Positions 44,221-57,263 are shown, numbered from the stretch's first letter. The stretch: DNA of 64,000 nucleotides from Posidonia oceanica (GCA_037176725.1 JAZBRS010000026.1:152531501-152595500); one strand, 5' to 3'. Notes: generated by a model from the letters alone, not told the origin. Numbers and translations are program-made.

Positions 44221-45545
44221 TACTAGACTCCGGCTTTCGCTTTGGCTTTGGCTCGCTCGCATTCTGTTTGGGATTTGCCTTCTTTGTTCGCCTTTGTGTT
44301 TCCTTTGCCTGTTTTGCTTGTTTTTCTGTGCAAACTCCTAGCAAGTCGCCTCGTGGTTACTTGGCTTAGGTTTTGCACCCCCCTCGGCTGCTTTTGCCTT
44401 GGTTTTGCTCTGTCTTGCTCTGCTTTGTCTAACTTGCCTGTTTACTTGTCTATTTCCTTGCTTCTGCTCTTATTCGCTTTACAGCTTACCTGTCTTTACT
44501 TTCTTTATCCTGCTTACTTGTTACTACTTTATTTCCTGTACAATGCATGTCTACATACTTGTTTGGCAACAATGCATGCTTTTTGAATGATGAATGCTTT
44601 CTTCTACACATTTGCTATGTCACTACACACGCACATGCTCTGTATATATGCCTTTTGACATGATGAATGCTTTCCCTTCACTATCATGCTCACAAACACT
44701 CGCACATGCCATGCGCTTGCCTTTTGCTCTGTTGTATGTTGTTGCTTGCCATGTTTGGTTGATTTTCTTCCCTTTTGCACATGCCATGCCTAGGATAGTA
44801 GAGACTGATTGCTTTTTCCCGTGGTTAATTAAAAATAGCAAGTAAAAATAAGGTCTAGGGTTAACTAGAGCCATCAACACACCTGCACCCTCCTGGAGTT
44901 AATAAAATACGCAAGATAAAAGACTTTAATCATTTGCATGAGGCATCATATAGGGCATGTATCTTCTCATCTGAGTCCACCTATCAGTCTGTGAAGGATG
45001 GTTCCGGTCTCTCACTCCGATGCTTTGGCATGGTGTGAGTCGGTCGGTCTGTCCCCCCTTGTCAGGGGTCGTGTCGGTGCTAGTGGATGGTACTTCCTAC
45101 GCTTAGGCGAGGTTGAGGCCACCAACGCACCACCCTGTTATTACCTGAGCTTTGGGCCGGGAGTTAGACAAGGAACCTTCTTTTCTGGCCTGAGTCGGTG
45201 ACCCGTACACTTGTGGATATCCGGAGTAGACTACCTGCTAGGAAACACTAGATTGGTGAGAGAGAGCATGCTAGAGAGCATACATGTCATTCATGCCATG
45301 ACTTAGTGCATTTGCATTTCACCTTTTTCGTTCCTAATCCCAGTTTCCTGTTGTGTCCTTAACAGAGTTCAGTAAGCGATCTACTTAGCTGGAGCTCGGG
45401 TTCCTCCCCTTGCTGACACCTCTGCTGAGACACCTGTGCTCGACCATCCCTTTCTGAGCTACTCGCCTTTGCGAGCATAGCTCCTCGTAGAGCCCGTCCA
45501 TTTTCCGCTCGTCGCAGTCCCATTTTGACTCGCTCTCGGTCAGTA
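44221..45545 (+). other. Leader of element E, no gene seen
   Basis: About 1.3 kb of non-coding sequence; small frames here (such as 44242-44586) are Leu/Cys/Phe-rich and show no domain. Ogre elements of some plants have an extra gene here, E does not. Confidence 0.6.
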
Positions 45546-48500
45546 ATGGCCCAGCGCACCGTCGAACCCCCCTTACCCTTGCCTCGGAGGTGGTTTCCGC
45601 TCCGACCCCTCCGACTCCCGTTTCTAACCCCTCTGTGCCCCCTGTGATGCCAGGATTTCCTCCTCTGTTGTCTGGGGCACCCCAGTTTGCTGTGGGACAG
45701 TGGCAGACGCTCGCTCCTCCTGATCCGGTTGCTGAGTCCATCTTGACGGCCACTTCTCGTGTTTCGGAGGCGCCTCTGACCCCACCTTCTCAGAGATTTG
45801 TCACTTTTGACACCCCTTCTGCTGCTGCGGCGACTCTCGCCCTAGGACTCCAATCTCCCGGACAGTCCGGATCTCTTGGCTCTGGCCCCTCGCCGGCACT
45901 GCAATTCAGTGTTCCCACCGACGGGACACCTGAAGAGCAGTACCAGCATCTGATGGATACTATCCAGCGGCTGTAGGGTATGGCTCTATCAGTCTGCCCT
46001 TCTTCCCTTCCTGTTGGACCTGAGGTTCCTGTGCGGCCTGCTCTCGCACATCACACATTGCACTCTACACTTCCGCCTAGACCGTCGTCTCAACTGCTCA
46101 CAGTTCCGGCGATGGGGGCACGTATCCCGCCTCTTGCATCTGCACCGCACCACACACAGCATGCACCTCCGCCACCTGGTGGCCAGTCATTCGGACTGGT
46201 GGGAGCACAGTATCTCGTAGGCCCGCCCCCTGGCACCGCACCGGTGCGGCCGCTGTTGCTCCAGCATCCTGCACCCACCGCACAGCATACCATCTATCCT
46301 CCCCCTTTGCATCAGGTTCAGAATTCCACATGCATCCCCCTTTGCACTCCACCACAGCACAGGTATGCCGGCCATCACCTTGCGTCACCAGGCGATGTGA
46401 TGGTAGATCCGGAGGAGCACCTCGGTGCGACCCAATCGGCATACGTGGTCCCTGCCCCCGCTGCCCCATCACCTGTGGCAGCCATTCCAGACCCCATCAA
46501 TAACAGGATGGATGTTCTGGAGAAAGCACTGCGTCTAGTGCAGGGCACGGACCACCAGACCTACCAGTTTCGAGACCTCTGCTGTTTCCCAAAGGCTGTA
46601 CTCCCTCCAAAGTTGAAAATCCCGGACTTTGAGAAGTATGATGGTAGGGGCTGTCCCATAGCCCATCTGAAGGCGTACTGCGGTGATCTCGCCCAGCTCC
46701 AGGCTGACGAGAGGTTGCTGATCCGCCTGTTCCAAAAGAGTTTGTCCGGTCCAGCCCTCAAGTGGTTCACCTCACTTGATATGGCTACGATCAGGACATG
46801 GAACGACCTAAGCCAGGCGTTCTTGGAACAGTATTCCTTCAATCTCGATCTGGTCCCAAAGCGCGCAGACCTGATCGCAACCAAGCAAAATCCGGGCGAG
46901 CCGTTCGGGGAGTACGTCGGCCGCTGGCGTGCCCTTGCCTCTCAAGTTCGAGATAGGCCCTCTAACGAGGAGTCTATCGAGATCATTATAAAAGGGGCAT
47001 AGCCGTCCACCGGAGCTTTGCTTAGCATCCAACCTGTCACAACCTTCATTGCTTTGATCCGAGCTGGCACTCGCGTAGAGAGTTCGTTGCGGAGTGGCAA
47101 CTTCCCCGCACTCTCTGTGCTTGCCAGGCAGGCCCCCGCCAGCAGTAACAGTAGCAGCAGCAGCGCCATCAACAACAACAACGGTATCAACAACAACCGT
47201 CCCAAGAGAAAGGATCCGCCGAAGCCCGTTGTTGCGTACGTCGACTCCCCTGCTGCGCTTGTTCGTCTGGCGTCCCGGCCTGCCCCTCCTCAGATCTACT
47301 ACGCACCTGCACCTAGGACACACCCCACACCACAAATCACTATCACCGCTCGACCGGTCTATCCTGCCGCACCGGTTCAGCAAGGACAATTCCAGAGGCC
47401 GAGATGGCCACCCGTTGAGAAGCGAAAGTTCGCCCCACTGGTGGAACCGCTCACCGCCGTCCTCCCGAAGGTTGCGTCGCTCCTGAAGTTTCCGGAGGTT
47501 CGCCCGCCACCAAACCCACTACCGCATTGGTTTAAGGCAAACCTTTTCTGCGATTTTCATCGAAGCGTCGGGCATTCGACTGATAATTGCTTCACTCTCC
47601 GGAACGCTATCCAAGATTTGATCGAATCGGGAACGATTGTGATCGACACGCATGAGGCGTCCACTTCAACACCATCTCATGCATCTGCATCAGCATCTAC
47701 CCCAGCTAATATTGTTCGCCAGCCCCTGCTAGAGCACTCCTATTCAGGAGGCGCAGGGACCTCAGGAATCCACTCCTTATTTCCTTCTGGATCTCCCACA
47801 TCTGTGGTAGACCCTTCCGAGCTTATCCATGATATCTCTACTCCTTTTCCAGTCTCTCTTTATCTTGCAGCTGTCGCCGGTTCCGAGTCGGACGTTCATA
47901 TGATCCGACCGCGCACCAGGCCGGAGCGTTCTCCTGCACCAACCACCATGCTTTCCCAGGCCCAAGCCCCAGTACACCTGCTAGGTAGCCCGCAGCCAGT
48001 ATCCCCAATACATCTCCTAGCCAGACCCCAGCCAGAGCCTCCTGTGCACCTGTTAGCAAGACCTCAATCCCCACCCCGTTTGCCTTCCCAGCAATCCTCT
48101 CATCCATGCCTTCCTCAACCAATAGGCACCCCTGTAGCCCCTCTCTTGCTCGTTGCACGTGTTCCCATGGTTATTAACTTAACCCGGGATACCCATCGCA
48201 TACCTTACAGCTACGCCACAGAAATGTGTGTGGAAGTGACGCGATCGGGAAGGGCCTACAAACCCCCAGCACTGGTGGCTAGACCTAGTCATCTAGAAAC
48301 TGCAACACCTCTTCCCTTAGTCCAGCCTACAACCCTACCACCTCCAGGCCAACCTCTTGAATCCACCATAGCTGAGCCTGCCCCCAAGGCCACACTCCTT
48401 GCCACCAAGATAGGCCAGCCTAAGGCCGACATCACTTCCCAGCTCAAAAAGGTCAAAGCCGACATATCCATTTGGGACCTGATACACACTTCTGTCGAAC

Positions 48501-50404
48501 ACCGCGAGGCTTTCCTTCGCGTGTTCCAAGCCGCCCGTGTGTCCCAAACCATAGAACCTGCCGCCTTGGAAAGCATGGTCGGAATGATCGCAGAACCCCA
48601 AGTCATCACTTTCACAAGTGATGAGTTGCCTTCGGCGGGGATTAATCATAACCAACCCTTATTCGTCACGGTACAATTCAAGAACTTTCGCATTCCCCTT
48701 GCGCTGGTCGATAATGGGTCGGGCCTTAACGTCTGCCCCTTGCGAACAGCAACTAAGCTCAGATTCAAGGCCGAGGACATTACTCCGGCTGTAAAGGGAA
48801 TGACAGCTTTTGATAATACCTACCATGACGCTCTAGGGATTCTGATTATTCCCCTTATCATCGGTCCGGTCACATTCGATGTGGAATTCTACGTCGTCGA
48901 CTTGGAGCCTAACTTCAACTTTCTGCTTGGGCGCCCTTGGCTCCACAAGCATCAGGTTATCCCCTCGACCCTCCATCGCATGATCAAGTTCCGCCGAGGT
49001 GACGATGTCATCGTTGTCATGGCAGAGAATTTTGAGGAGCGGATCGAAGCGATTTCCTCTGTCTCTTCATGGACTGTCCCCTTTGACCCTGAACTCTCGA
49101 ATGCTTTATACCGTGTTAATCGGTGCGAGCCGGTTAACTTTTTACCAGATCTTGAACGTGTCAACTCCTTGGCCGTTCACAACAACCCTTTTCAGATGGT
49201 CGAGAACGTCTGTCACAGGTGGGGCTACGTCAAGGGGACGCCGCTCGGGCGATACGGCCAGGGAATCGCTGAACCCATCGTGGCGGAAGAACGAAGAGAC
49301 AACGAGGGTCTTGGATACGACCCTCACGCTGATGAAGGCAAGCGCCCGCAAGTGAGGAATCAACGAGTGATCATACCCCGGAACCTCGCTAACTTCACAA
49401 GTGCGGGTATCCTGGGTTCAAGCGCCGTTCAAGCCGTGGTGCCGTCGGAGCCATGCCGAAGCTCTCCGTCACCAGAAGAGGACTGGGACTGCGTTGAGGA
49501 CTACTACTCGGATGAGGAACAGTCTAGCACAACAGGGGCAGTTCAGACCTGCAGCGAAAACCAGCCCAACTCAGCAGCACCTCGGTCGGTTTGTCTGGCC
49601 CTTCCTTCCACAGATCATAAAGCAGCAGATTTGGCAGAACCTTTGGCAGATTTGACTGTCTCTGATCTTCCCGCAGTCTTGTCAGCATCACCAGTACCAA
49701 CTCAGGCGCAGTCAGTCAGGCCGCCCACAACCGCTGTCGCATCGGTACAACTGTCACCCTCTCAGGAGGGTCAATCACTGAGTCCAGTCAGCAGCGTGAC
49801 TCAGCCCTTTTCAGTAACCACATCTCAGGCAATGCCGTCAGCTCAGTCAGTCATGCATTCTCCTGCCGCAGAACAGCAACCCTCATGGCAGGACCCTATG
49901 GCGTCAGAGGCCGTGCTCTCACCATCATCACCAGTCGCAGAGAACCAGCTAAACATCACAGTCTCCCAGCCCTTGAGCCTCCAGAAGAGCACCTCTACCT
50001 ACCCTCGGACTGCGACAGTAACTCTGGCAGCGTACCCATCTGTGGCCCCGCTGACCAGCCTGTCTGGATCTCCCATGCCGAGGCCATCGCTATCCGACGC
50101 GCCCGTGAGTCAGACCACGCAAATACCAGGGACAGCAATCCATCTTGCAGCCGAGCCAGTGCCACAGGCCCCCGGCGCCTACTACGTCGACTCACCCTCA
50201 GATGAGGAAGAAGGAGGGGTGATAGAAGCCCAGGTTGATTCATGGATGTCTGATTTGGAGCTACTCTACCAAGAACAGCTCGAATCCATAGCAGAAGACC
50301 TGGCACAGCACCAAGCCGTAGAAAGGAAAGGAAAAGCCGTGGTTACAGATCCCCCCTGCGAAAGGACCACACCCCCATCATGGCCCTGGAAGAAAACTCA
50401 GTAA
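45546..50404 (+). pseudogene. gag-pro: gag-protease of element E, nearly intact
   Basis: Makes the particle protein and the aspartic protease that cuts it. The likely start is ATG 45546 with one base lost before 45590; from there one frame runs to TAA 50402-50404, with only TAG 45974 and TAG 47000 (Gln codons by context). The gag core, 46560-46999, has LIRLFQKSLSGPALKWF and EPFGEYVGRWRALASQV. The last 1128 codons are open. A Cys-His knuckle (CDFHRSVGHSTDNC) starts at 47549. The protease has LALVDNGSGLNVCPL at about 48700, with Asp-Asn-Gly in the active site as in other Ogre elements, and FNFLLGRPWL at about 48920. A glycine-patch-like segment (GTPLGRYGQG, NEGLGYDP) lies at 49207-49330. A Ser/Pro-rich tail follows. 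Confidence 0.9.
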
Positions 50405-50678
50405 TGCCGGACTCCCCTAGACCAGACGAGCTCATTACCCTTCAACCCGAAGGTGGGTCTAGGTGGCTCGTGTAGCACATGCCTCACATGGGTAGGACAG
50501 CAAGTGGCGGTGTTCAGGTCAGCCGCCAGTCCAACATGCCCTCCACAAGCATACCAGCAGACTCAGAAGAGGAAGCACCAGCAGATCACACAACAGCAGT
50601 AACAGAGCAGAAAGCAGAATCAGTAACAGAGTTGTCAGTAGTCTCAGTAGTAGGGCCATCAGCAGTATCAGTCGCAGA
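50405..50678 (+). other. Junction between gag-pro and pol, possible intron
   Basis: Gag-pro and pol are in different frames (pol is open for some way upstream of 50679). Ogre elements are known to splice a short intron between protease and reverse transcriptase; GT-rich donor-like sequence (GTGGGT at about 50451) fits, but I could not fix both ends. Confidence 0.4.
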
Positions 50679-53600
50679 TTGGCAAGGCCTTCAGTAGTAT
50701 CAGTAGAGCATGCAGCAGTATCATCAGCAGCAGAACAGACAAAGGAAGTCACCGGGACAGAGGTCGCGCACCGGGGATACAGAAACACTCGAGTAGGCAT
50801 GACCATCCTGAGGCGTCACCAGGGCCAAGAAGCAGAACATCTACACTCCTTCGATGTAACAAACCCCACATTCGAAAAGGAGATCCTCTCAGAACTTGTT
50901 GCATACGGAGAAGAAGACAATGCAGGCGAGGATGAGAATGATGACCCATCGCCTGAGTTCCGGCCCTATGACGATGATCTAGAAGGTCCCAACCTGCATG
51001 TTGAGGAAGAAACGAAGGTTGTCAGCCTCGGCACAGCCGAAGAAACCAAAGAAGTTCGCATCAGTGCCCTACTGTCACCCCAGGCCAGAATAGAATTCAT
51101 TGCGTTCCTGAAAGAGTATGCAGATGTCTTCGCCTGGACTTATGAAGACATGGTTGGCCTCGATGTCGAAATAGTGGTCCATAACTTGCCCTTGAAGCCA
51201 GACGCCAAGCCAGTAAAGTAGAAACTGAGAAGATGGCGACCACAGTGGCTGCTCATGATCAAGGAAGAGATAATGAAGCAGCTCGATGTCAATTTTCTGA
51301 AGGTCGTCCTTTACCCTGAGTGGCTCGTGAACATCGTGCCAGTGCCCAAGAAGGATGGCAGGATCCGGATATGTATCGACTACAGGGACCTGAACAAGGT
51401 GAGTCCCAAGGACGATTTCCCATTGCCTCACATTGATGTCCTAGTCGACAACACTGCGGGCCACAAGATGCTATCCTTTATGGACGGCTTCTCCGGCTAT
51501 AATCAGATCAAGATGGTGGAAGAAGACATGGAAAAGACCTCATTCATCACCCCCTGGGGGGTCTTCTGTTATCAAGTTATGCCGTTTGGGTTGAAGAATG
51601 CTGGCGCAACTTATTAGAGGGCCATGACTACACTTTTTCACGACCTCATGCACCAAGAAGTGGAGGTCTATGTAGATGACATGATTGCGAAGACCAAAGA
51701 GCCTGAGGATCACCTTGCTTGCCTGAAGAAGCTCTTTGACCGTTTGAGAAAATACAGACTGAGACTTAACCCCAGTAAATGCGTGTTTGGGGTTTCGTCT
51801 GGCAAACTTCTGGGCTATATTGTTAGCCAAAGGGGGATTGAAGTGGACCCGTTGAAAGCAAAAGCCATCGTGGACATGCCACCCCCTAGAACCGAGAAGG
51901 AGGTTTGAGGCCTACTTGGGCGTTTACAGTATATTAGTCACTTCATTGCACAGCTTACGCCCATCTGCGAGCCCATTTTCAAACTCCTGAAGAAGAATGC
52001 ACAAATCAACTGGAACGAGGAGTGCCAGGCCGCATTTGATAAAATCAAGCAACTGCTGGTCAAACCTCCTGTCCTGGTCCCTCCCACGCCAGGAAGACCT
52101 TTTCTCCTCTACCTTTCTACCACGCAGCATTCCATGGGTGCCGTCTTAGGCCAACACGACGAATCTGGTAGGAAGGTGCGTGCCATCTACTACCTGAGCA
52201 AGAAGTTCAATGAATGCGAGGCCAGGTACAGCGCGATGGAGAAGACCTGTCTGTCCCTCGTCTGGGCCGCACAGAAACTGAGACATTATATGATGGCGTA
52301 CCCAGTTCAGCTCTTATGCCGGCATGATCCTATCAAGTTTCTTTTCCAAAAGCCGGCTTTGGTGGGCAGATGTGTCAAGTGGCAGGTGTTGTTATCTCAG
52401 TACGACATCACCTTCGTCACACAGAGGTCTATGAAGGGCCAGGCTATGGCAGACCACCTTGCAGATTTTCCTTTGCCTGAATACCAGCCACTCCAGACGC
52501 AGTTCCCTGACGAGGATATTCTCTTTGCAATGGAGGACTCTGAGGAGAAAGACCCTGAGGAGCAAGAGCTTTGGCAGCTGTACTTTGACGGCGCTGTCAA
52601 CAAAAAGGGTCGAGGCATAGGCGCAGTGTTAACCACACCCCAGGGGCAGATGATTCCTTTTGCGAGGAAGTTGACTTTCCCGTGCACAAACAATGAGGCA
52701 GAATATGAAGCATGCATCCTGGGTTTGAAAGTCACCCTCGAGCATAAGGCGCAGAAGTTGCATGTGCATGGCGATGCCATGCTGGTGATCTCTCAAGTGA
52801 ATGGCGATGGGAAGACAAAGGACCCGAAACTTGTGCCATATCACGAATGCCTGCTGAGGCTAATAGAGGAGTTCAGGAGCATCACATACATGAACAGAGC
52901 AAAGAATGCGTACGCAGACGCACTAGCAACCCTGGCATCCTGGCTCAGTATACCAGGAGATAGCACGGTAGATGTGTCAGTCACTTGTATAGAGGAGCCT
53001 GCGCATTGCATGAACGTAGAGGAAGCAGAGGCGGCAGAAGAGCAGCCATGGTATCATGACATTAAAGCATTCCTGGAATCCGGTAGGCTTCCGCCTGGCA
53101 CCATTGCAGAAGATAAGAGAACTTTGGCGCGTCTGGCGTCAAAATATGTATTAGGGGCTGGGCAGCTATATTGAAGGTCATACAATTAGATGCTATTACG
53201 CTGCCTGGACAAGCCGGAGGCTGATACGCTAATGCTTCAAGTGCATGCAGGGACCTGTGGCCCGCACATGACCGGCGTCCTCTTAGCCAAGAAGATCATG
53301 CTCCAAGGATATTTCTGGCAAACCATGGAAGCGGACTGTTGCCGATTCGTGCGTAAATGCCATAACTGTCAGGTCCATGGTAACTTTATCAAGGCCCCCC
53401 CTCATCAGCTGCATAACATGTCCTCGCCATGGCCTTTCTCCACCTAGGGGATTGACGTCATTGGCGCAATACACCCCGCTGCTTCAAACGGCCACCGCTT
53501 CATCATGGTAGCAATTGACTACTTCACTAAGTGGGTGGAAGCAGCCTCTTACAGAACAGTCACCGTAGTGGCAACAGAAAAGTTTATCAGGAACAATATC

Positions 53601-54290
53601 GTTGCCCGATACGGGGTCCCTTACTCCATCATCTCTGATAATGGCACGAACTTCATTGCCAAAAGAACTGAGGGATTTCTGCAGAGCCTCAAGATCAAGC
53701 ACCACAGGTCCTCACCTTATCGGCCACAGATGAATGGAGTAGTGGAGTCTGCTAATAAAAACATCATCAAAATCATGAAGAAGATGGCAGAAACCCACAA
53801 GGATTGGCATGATAAGCTCCCGTACGCGCTCTGGGCGTACAGGACATCAATCCGGACCTCAACAGGAGCCACCCCATACTCTCTAGTGTACGGCATGGAA
53901 GCGGTATTACTCGTTGAAGTAGAGATCCCCTCACTACGGATCTTATGAGAAGCTGAGTTGGAAGAGGCAGAATGGGTCGAAGACCGCTGCGTCCAACTGA
54001 ATCTGATTGACGAGCACAGACTACAAGCCATGCATAATGCTCACTGTTACCAGAAGCGAATGGCTAGAGCGTTCTTGAAGAAAGTCTGGCCTAGAAACTT
54101 CCAGCCAGGGGATCTCGTTCTGCGCGCCATTCATTTACCCGACGGTCGAGGCAAATTCCGACCTAACTGGCGTGGCCCCTTCGTGGTTAAACAGATCTTC
54201 TCCGGCGGCGCGGTAACTCTTGAGGACATGGACCAGGTCGAGCAGTCCGAGCCGGTCAACTTGTGCTACCTCAAGAAGTACTATCAGTAG
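50679..54290 (+). pseudogene. pol: pol of element E: reverse transcriptase, two RNases H, integrase
   Basis: Copies the RNA to DNA and integrates it. In order: N-terminal EYADVFAWTYEDM (about 51110); reverse transcriptase with YPEWLVNIVPVPKKDGR, SFMDGFSGYNQIKM and catalytic YVDD at 51669-51680; first RNase H (about 52090-52350); second, archaeal-type RNase H with WQLYFDGA (Asp at 52587) and TNNEAEYEACILGLK; integrase with a His-His-Cys-Cys site (His 53244 and 53265, Cys 53358 and 53367) and a DD35E triad (Asp 53517, Asp 53637, Glu 53745); GPF motif WRGPFVV near 54170. No chromodomain. All domains share one frame, broken by stops at 51219, 51615, 51906, 53172, 53187, 53445 and 53946. Each is one transition from CAG, CGA or TGG; no frameshift was found. 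All catalytic residues named are present. Confidence 0.93.
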
Positions 54291-55599
54291 CTGAGAGTAA
54301 CCATTGCGGATCCTTCCTCCCACCTTTTTGTACTCCCACCACTCGCATGTTTTTGTACCCATTTTTCGCCTTGTCTCCCCCACACATTAGTTCATCCTAT
54401 CTCCTGCGTTTTCTGTCATTACGGCACTCCCGTGCATTCCTTCTTTCATCCCTTTTGCAATCCTCATCAAATCATGCATTGCATATTGCCCGGTGATGAA
54501 AATCGGAGGTGCTTGTCTGCTGCGAAAGGAGTCTCCAGACCTCACCTGACACTACTTAGATGTCTTAGCTAGTGAGGGAGCCACTACTCAGTGAGAGCGG
54601 GCGAAATGCCCAAACACCTAAGGACTTACACTCCTAGAAGAATGCTAGGCATTAGCCAGAAAGTAATACGTGTCTAAGCCTAGATGCACAAGAAAAGAAA
54701 GAAAGAGAGAACCAAAAGTCGGTACTCGAAAGGCCCTAACACCTATTTCCTCTAGGGAAGGGATAGCGGAGACCTGCAAGCCTAAAAAAAAAAAAAAAAA
54801 AGAAAAGAAAAAAAAGAAGAAAAAAAAGAATGAAAAAAAAAACAAAAAAAAAACAACAAAAAAAGGGAGTGATGGAAAAGGAAAGGGATAGGAACAAAAG
54901 CCCACTCCAAAAATGAAGGCAGGCAGGGTAATCCCGCATCTCTCACCTACCCCAGAAAAGAGTCAAAGTTCGGGCCAGGTCCTCCTCGTTTCCAAAATGG
55001 AAATGAGGAGAGCCCTGCACACCAACATAAAAAGGGAAGGAAAAGGTAGGAGTGAGTGTAAGTCCTCGAGAGTTTGGCATGGAGCCCGTCCTCTCTACAC
55101 CACCACCAAACATCACCAACACCCTTTCCTAGAGTGCCACCAACAAGTTAGGAGTCTGAGTAGAGTCTAGTGAGTCAGGGACCGCTCCCTTCCTATACAG
55201 CAGGCACCAAAGCACTCCCGATGCTGAGGGCAAACTACACCAATCACTCATGCATCTGCATTTCCAGTCATCCCCCTCCGTCTAACCATTCCACTTTGCA
55301 AAGCTTACTCCAGCGCTAAGACAGTACTCCTACTCAGCACGCGTTGGCATCATCAGGCTGCGACGACCCAGGACTCCTGCCAATCCCCGCTGTGCCAACA
55401 GAATCCCTTTTACTTATATGTGTTTAACTACCATGATCTGAATGATTACTGCTGGATGTGTTGTACTGTTTTACCAGCTTCAGAATCTGCTTTCCCTTAG
55501 TAATTTTCTGCCTGTATGAGATCTGATAATTTACAGTCTTGGCAACAGGTATCTGAAGATTTTGTGACAGCCGTCTGCCTACATTTTGCAATCCACGCA
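54291..55599 (+). other. Post-pol spacer of element E
   Basis: Non-coding. It contains an A-rich purine tract (54783-54890) and the segment shared with F (54546-54590). The Lys-rich and Phe-rich frames over the tract are artefacts. Confidence 0.6.
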
Positions 55600-56802
55600 A
55601 TGGGTTTCCCCACTCTGGTGACCCTGACACACTGTTCTGAGATCCTGTGAGAGTGGATCGGCAAGCTTACCCAAGATGACTGCGAGAAGTTGCGCCTGTG
55701 GGGCATTCCAACCAAATTGCTGAAGGCTGCTGATGTAGAAGTGAGCCGCCATCTTCTGTGCGCTGCTGCGAGGTTCTGGAAACCGGCACATCATGTCTTC
55801 CGTTTTGGTAGAACTGAATTAACACCTACACTGGAGGAAGTGCGCCGGATCTGTGGCTTTTCCAAGATCTTGGGACCGCCCATTTTCATGAGGCGTGACG
55901 GATACATTGCGGTCCTGAAACAGTTGACTGGGCTCTCTACCCGAAGTTGCCAGCAAAGACTGATTTGCACCAGCGAGCCCACGCCCCTACTTCGCCTAGC
56001 ATATTTTGATGATACTGTGGACAAGCGTGCTGAACTCGGAGACGAGCTGTGGCTCCGAGGATTTGTTACCCGTTTCCTAGGCGAGCTGGTTTTTACTCAT
56101 GGCAAGACAACGGTGGCCGTCGAGATCGCTGAAATAGCACTCGCTGTGGTGACTCGCCAGATAGACCTAGCACCGGTTGTTCTGGCAGAAACATACTACG
56201 GGCTAGACCGCATCTCGCACCGCTGCCGCCACTTTCATGGTTGCGGAGCACTTGTTCAGGTCTGGCTAGCCGCACACACCGAGATAGACCTTCTGCGCCC
56301 CCAAGTACATGCTTTTGAGGCCTACTGCAACAGCGGCCATGCCAAGACAGTTAAGAGCGTCAAGGAAGAATACGAGAGGCTATCAGGACTGACAGATGAC
56401 ACAGTAACCTGGCGCATCATCCCTTCTACGGCCGAACCATTCACTGTCTTCTTCAGCACACGCGACATGCGACTGATTGTGCTGCCAGGATTCACCGCGG
56501 GTGTGGAATACCACCCTATCAGGGTCATGCGCCAGTTCGGTTTCCAGCAGCACGCCTTTATCGATAGCACAGCACCAAGGCTCCTTCAAGCGTATCCCCT
56601 TAGTACAACTGCCTCGACGAAGGAACTGGCCAATTTGATGCAGCATGGGGTGCGATCGACAGACATCGTGGCTACAAGAGGCATAGGGTGTACTCCTGAG
56701 TACATCACCGAGGTGCAGGACCTCTGGCCCATCGATGAAATCCCGCCAAGCGGTCCCTTATTCCCTAACTCTGGAAAATCAAAGAAGGCCCGAACCAGCT
56801 AG
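55600..56802 (+). pseudogene. DUF7745-like extra gene of element E, intronless, one stop
   Basis: Starts MGFPTLVTLTHCSEIL, then TGA at 55648-55650 (codon 17, CGA by alignment), then open for 384 codons to TAG 56800-56802. Features: WGIPTKLLKAADVEVSRHLL, FWKPAHHVFRFGRTELTPTLEE (given here in parts: FWKPAHHVFRF then GRTELTPTLEE), GVEYHPIRVMRQFGF, and a basic tail GKSKKARTS. The family is plant-specific, found in transposons, without known activity. It lies between pol and the hairpin arrays in the sense direction. The F copy has introns after codon 1 and after the GALVQ codons; here both junctions are continuous. Apart from the one stop it is better kept than pol, and translation could restart at 55690. 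Confidence 0.85.
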
Positions 56803-57182
56803 AGCCATTATGCAGTTGTCACTCAGTTTCCTTTCAAGTTGTGTTGTACTTTCTGGCCTGCCACAGGCATGTAACGAACAGTTCTATCAATGCAAAAGTG
56901 TTTTGTGCTGGCTGCTCGCATTTCAAAGCTGATTATTGCATTCCATGCTCCTCACCACTCATATTCGAAGGCCCCTGGCCCGACTTGTTGCCCACATGAC
57001 GCAGGAAAGTCCTCAGCAAACGACCCAGACTCCGAGACCTCTACGGACCCGCGTCGTCAAATCCTGCTACCAGACATCCCCAGCTGAGTCTCCGTCGGGC
57101 TGGTACCCCCAAACTACTCGTTTGACAAACACGTCAGTTTTGTCCATCCTTCGCTTTTCGATGCCAGGGACGCTTCGGCTGA
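56803..57182 (+). other. Spacer after the extra gene of element E
   Basis: Probably the 3' untranslated part of the extra gene; no gene seen. The 153-residue frame starting 56936 runs into the hairpin array and is an artefact. Confidence 0.5.
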
Positions 57183-57209
57183 CCCCTGGTATCATCTTGA
57201 TACCAGGGG
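57183..57209. other. 12-bp hairpin CCCCTGGTATCA of element E
   Basis: Stem CCCCTGGTATCA, loop TCT, stem TGATACCAGGGG; perfect. The F counterpart at 10254-10283 shares eleven of the twelve pairs. Confidence 0.85.
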
Positions 57210-57263
57210 CATCTTTTCAGATGCCCTGCGGTGTCTCATCTCATCATCTCTTTCCTCTTTACC

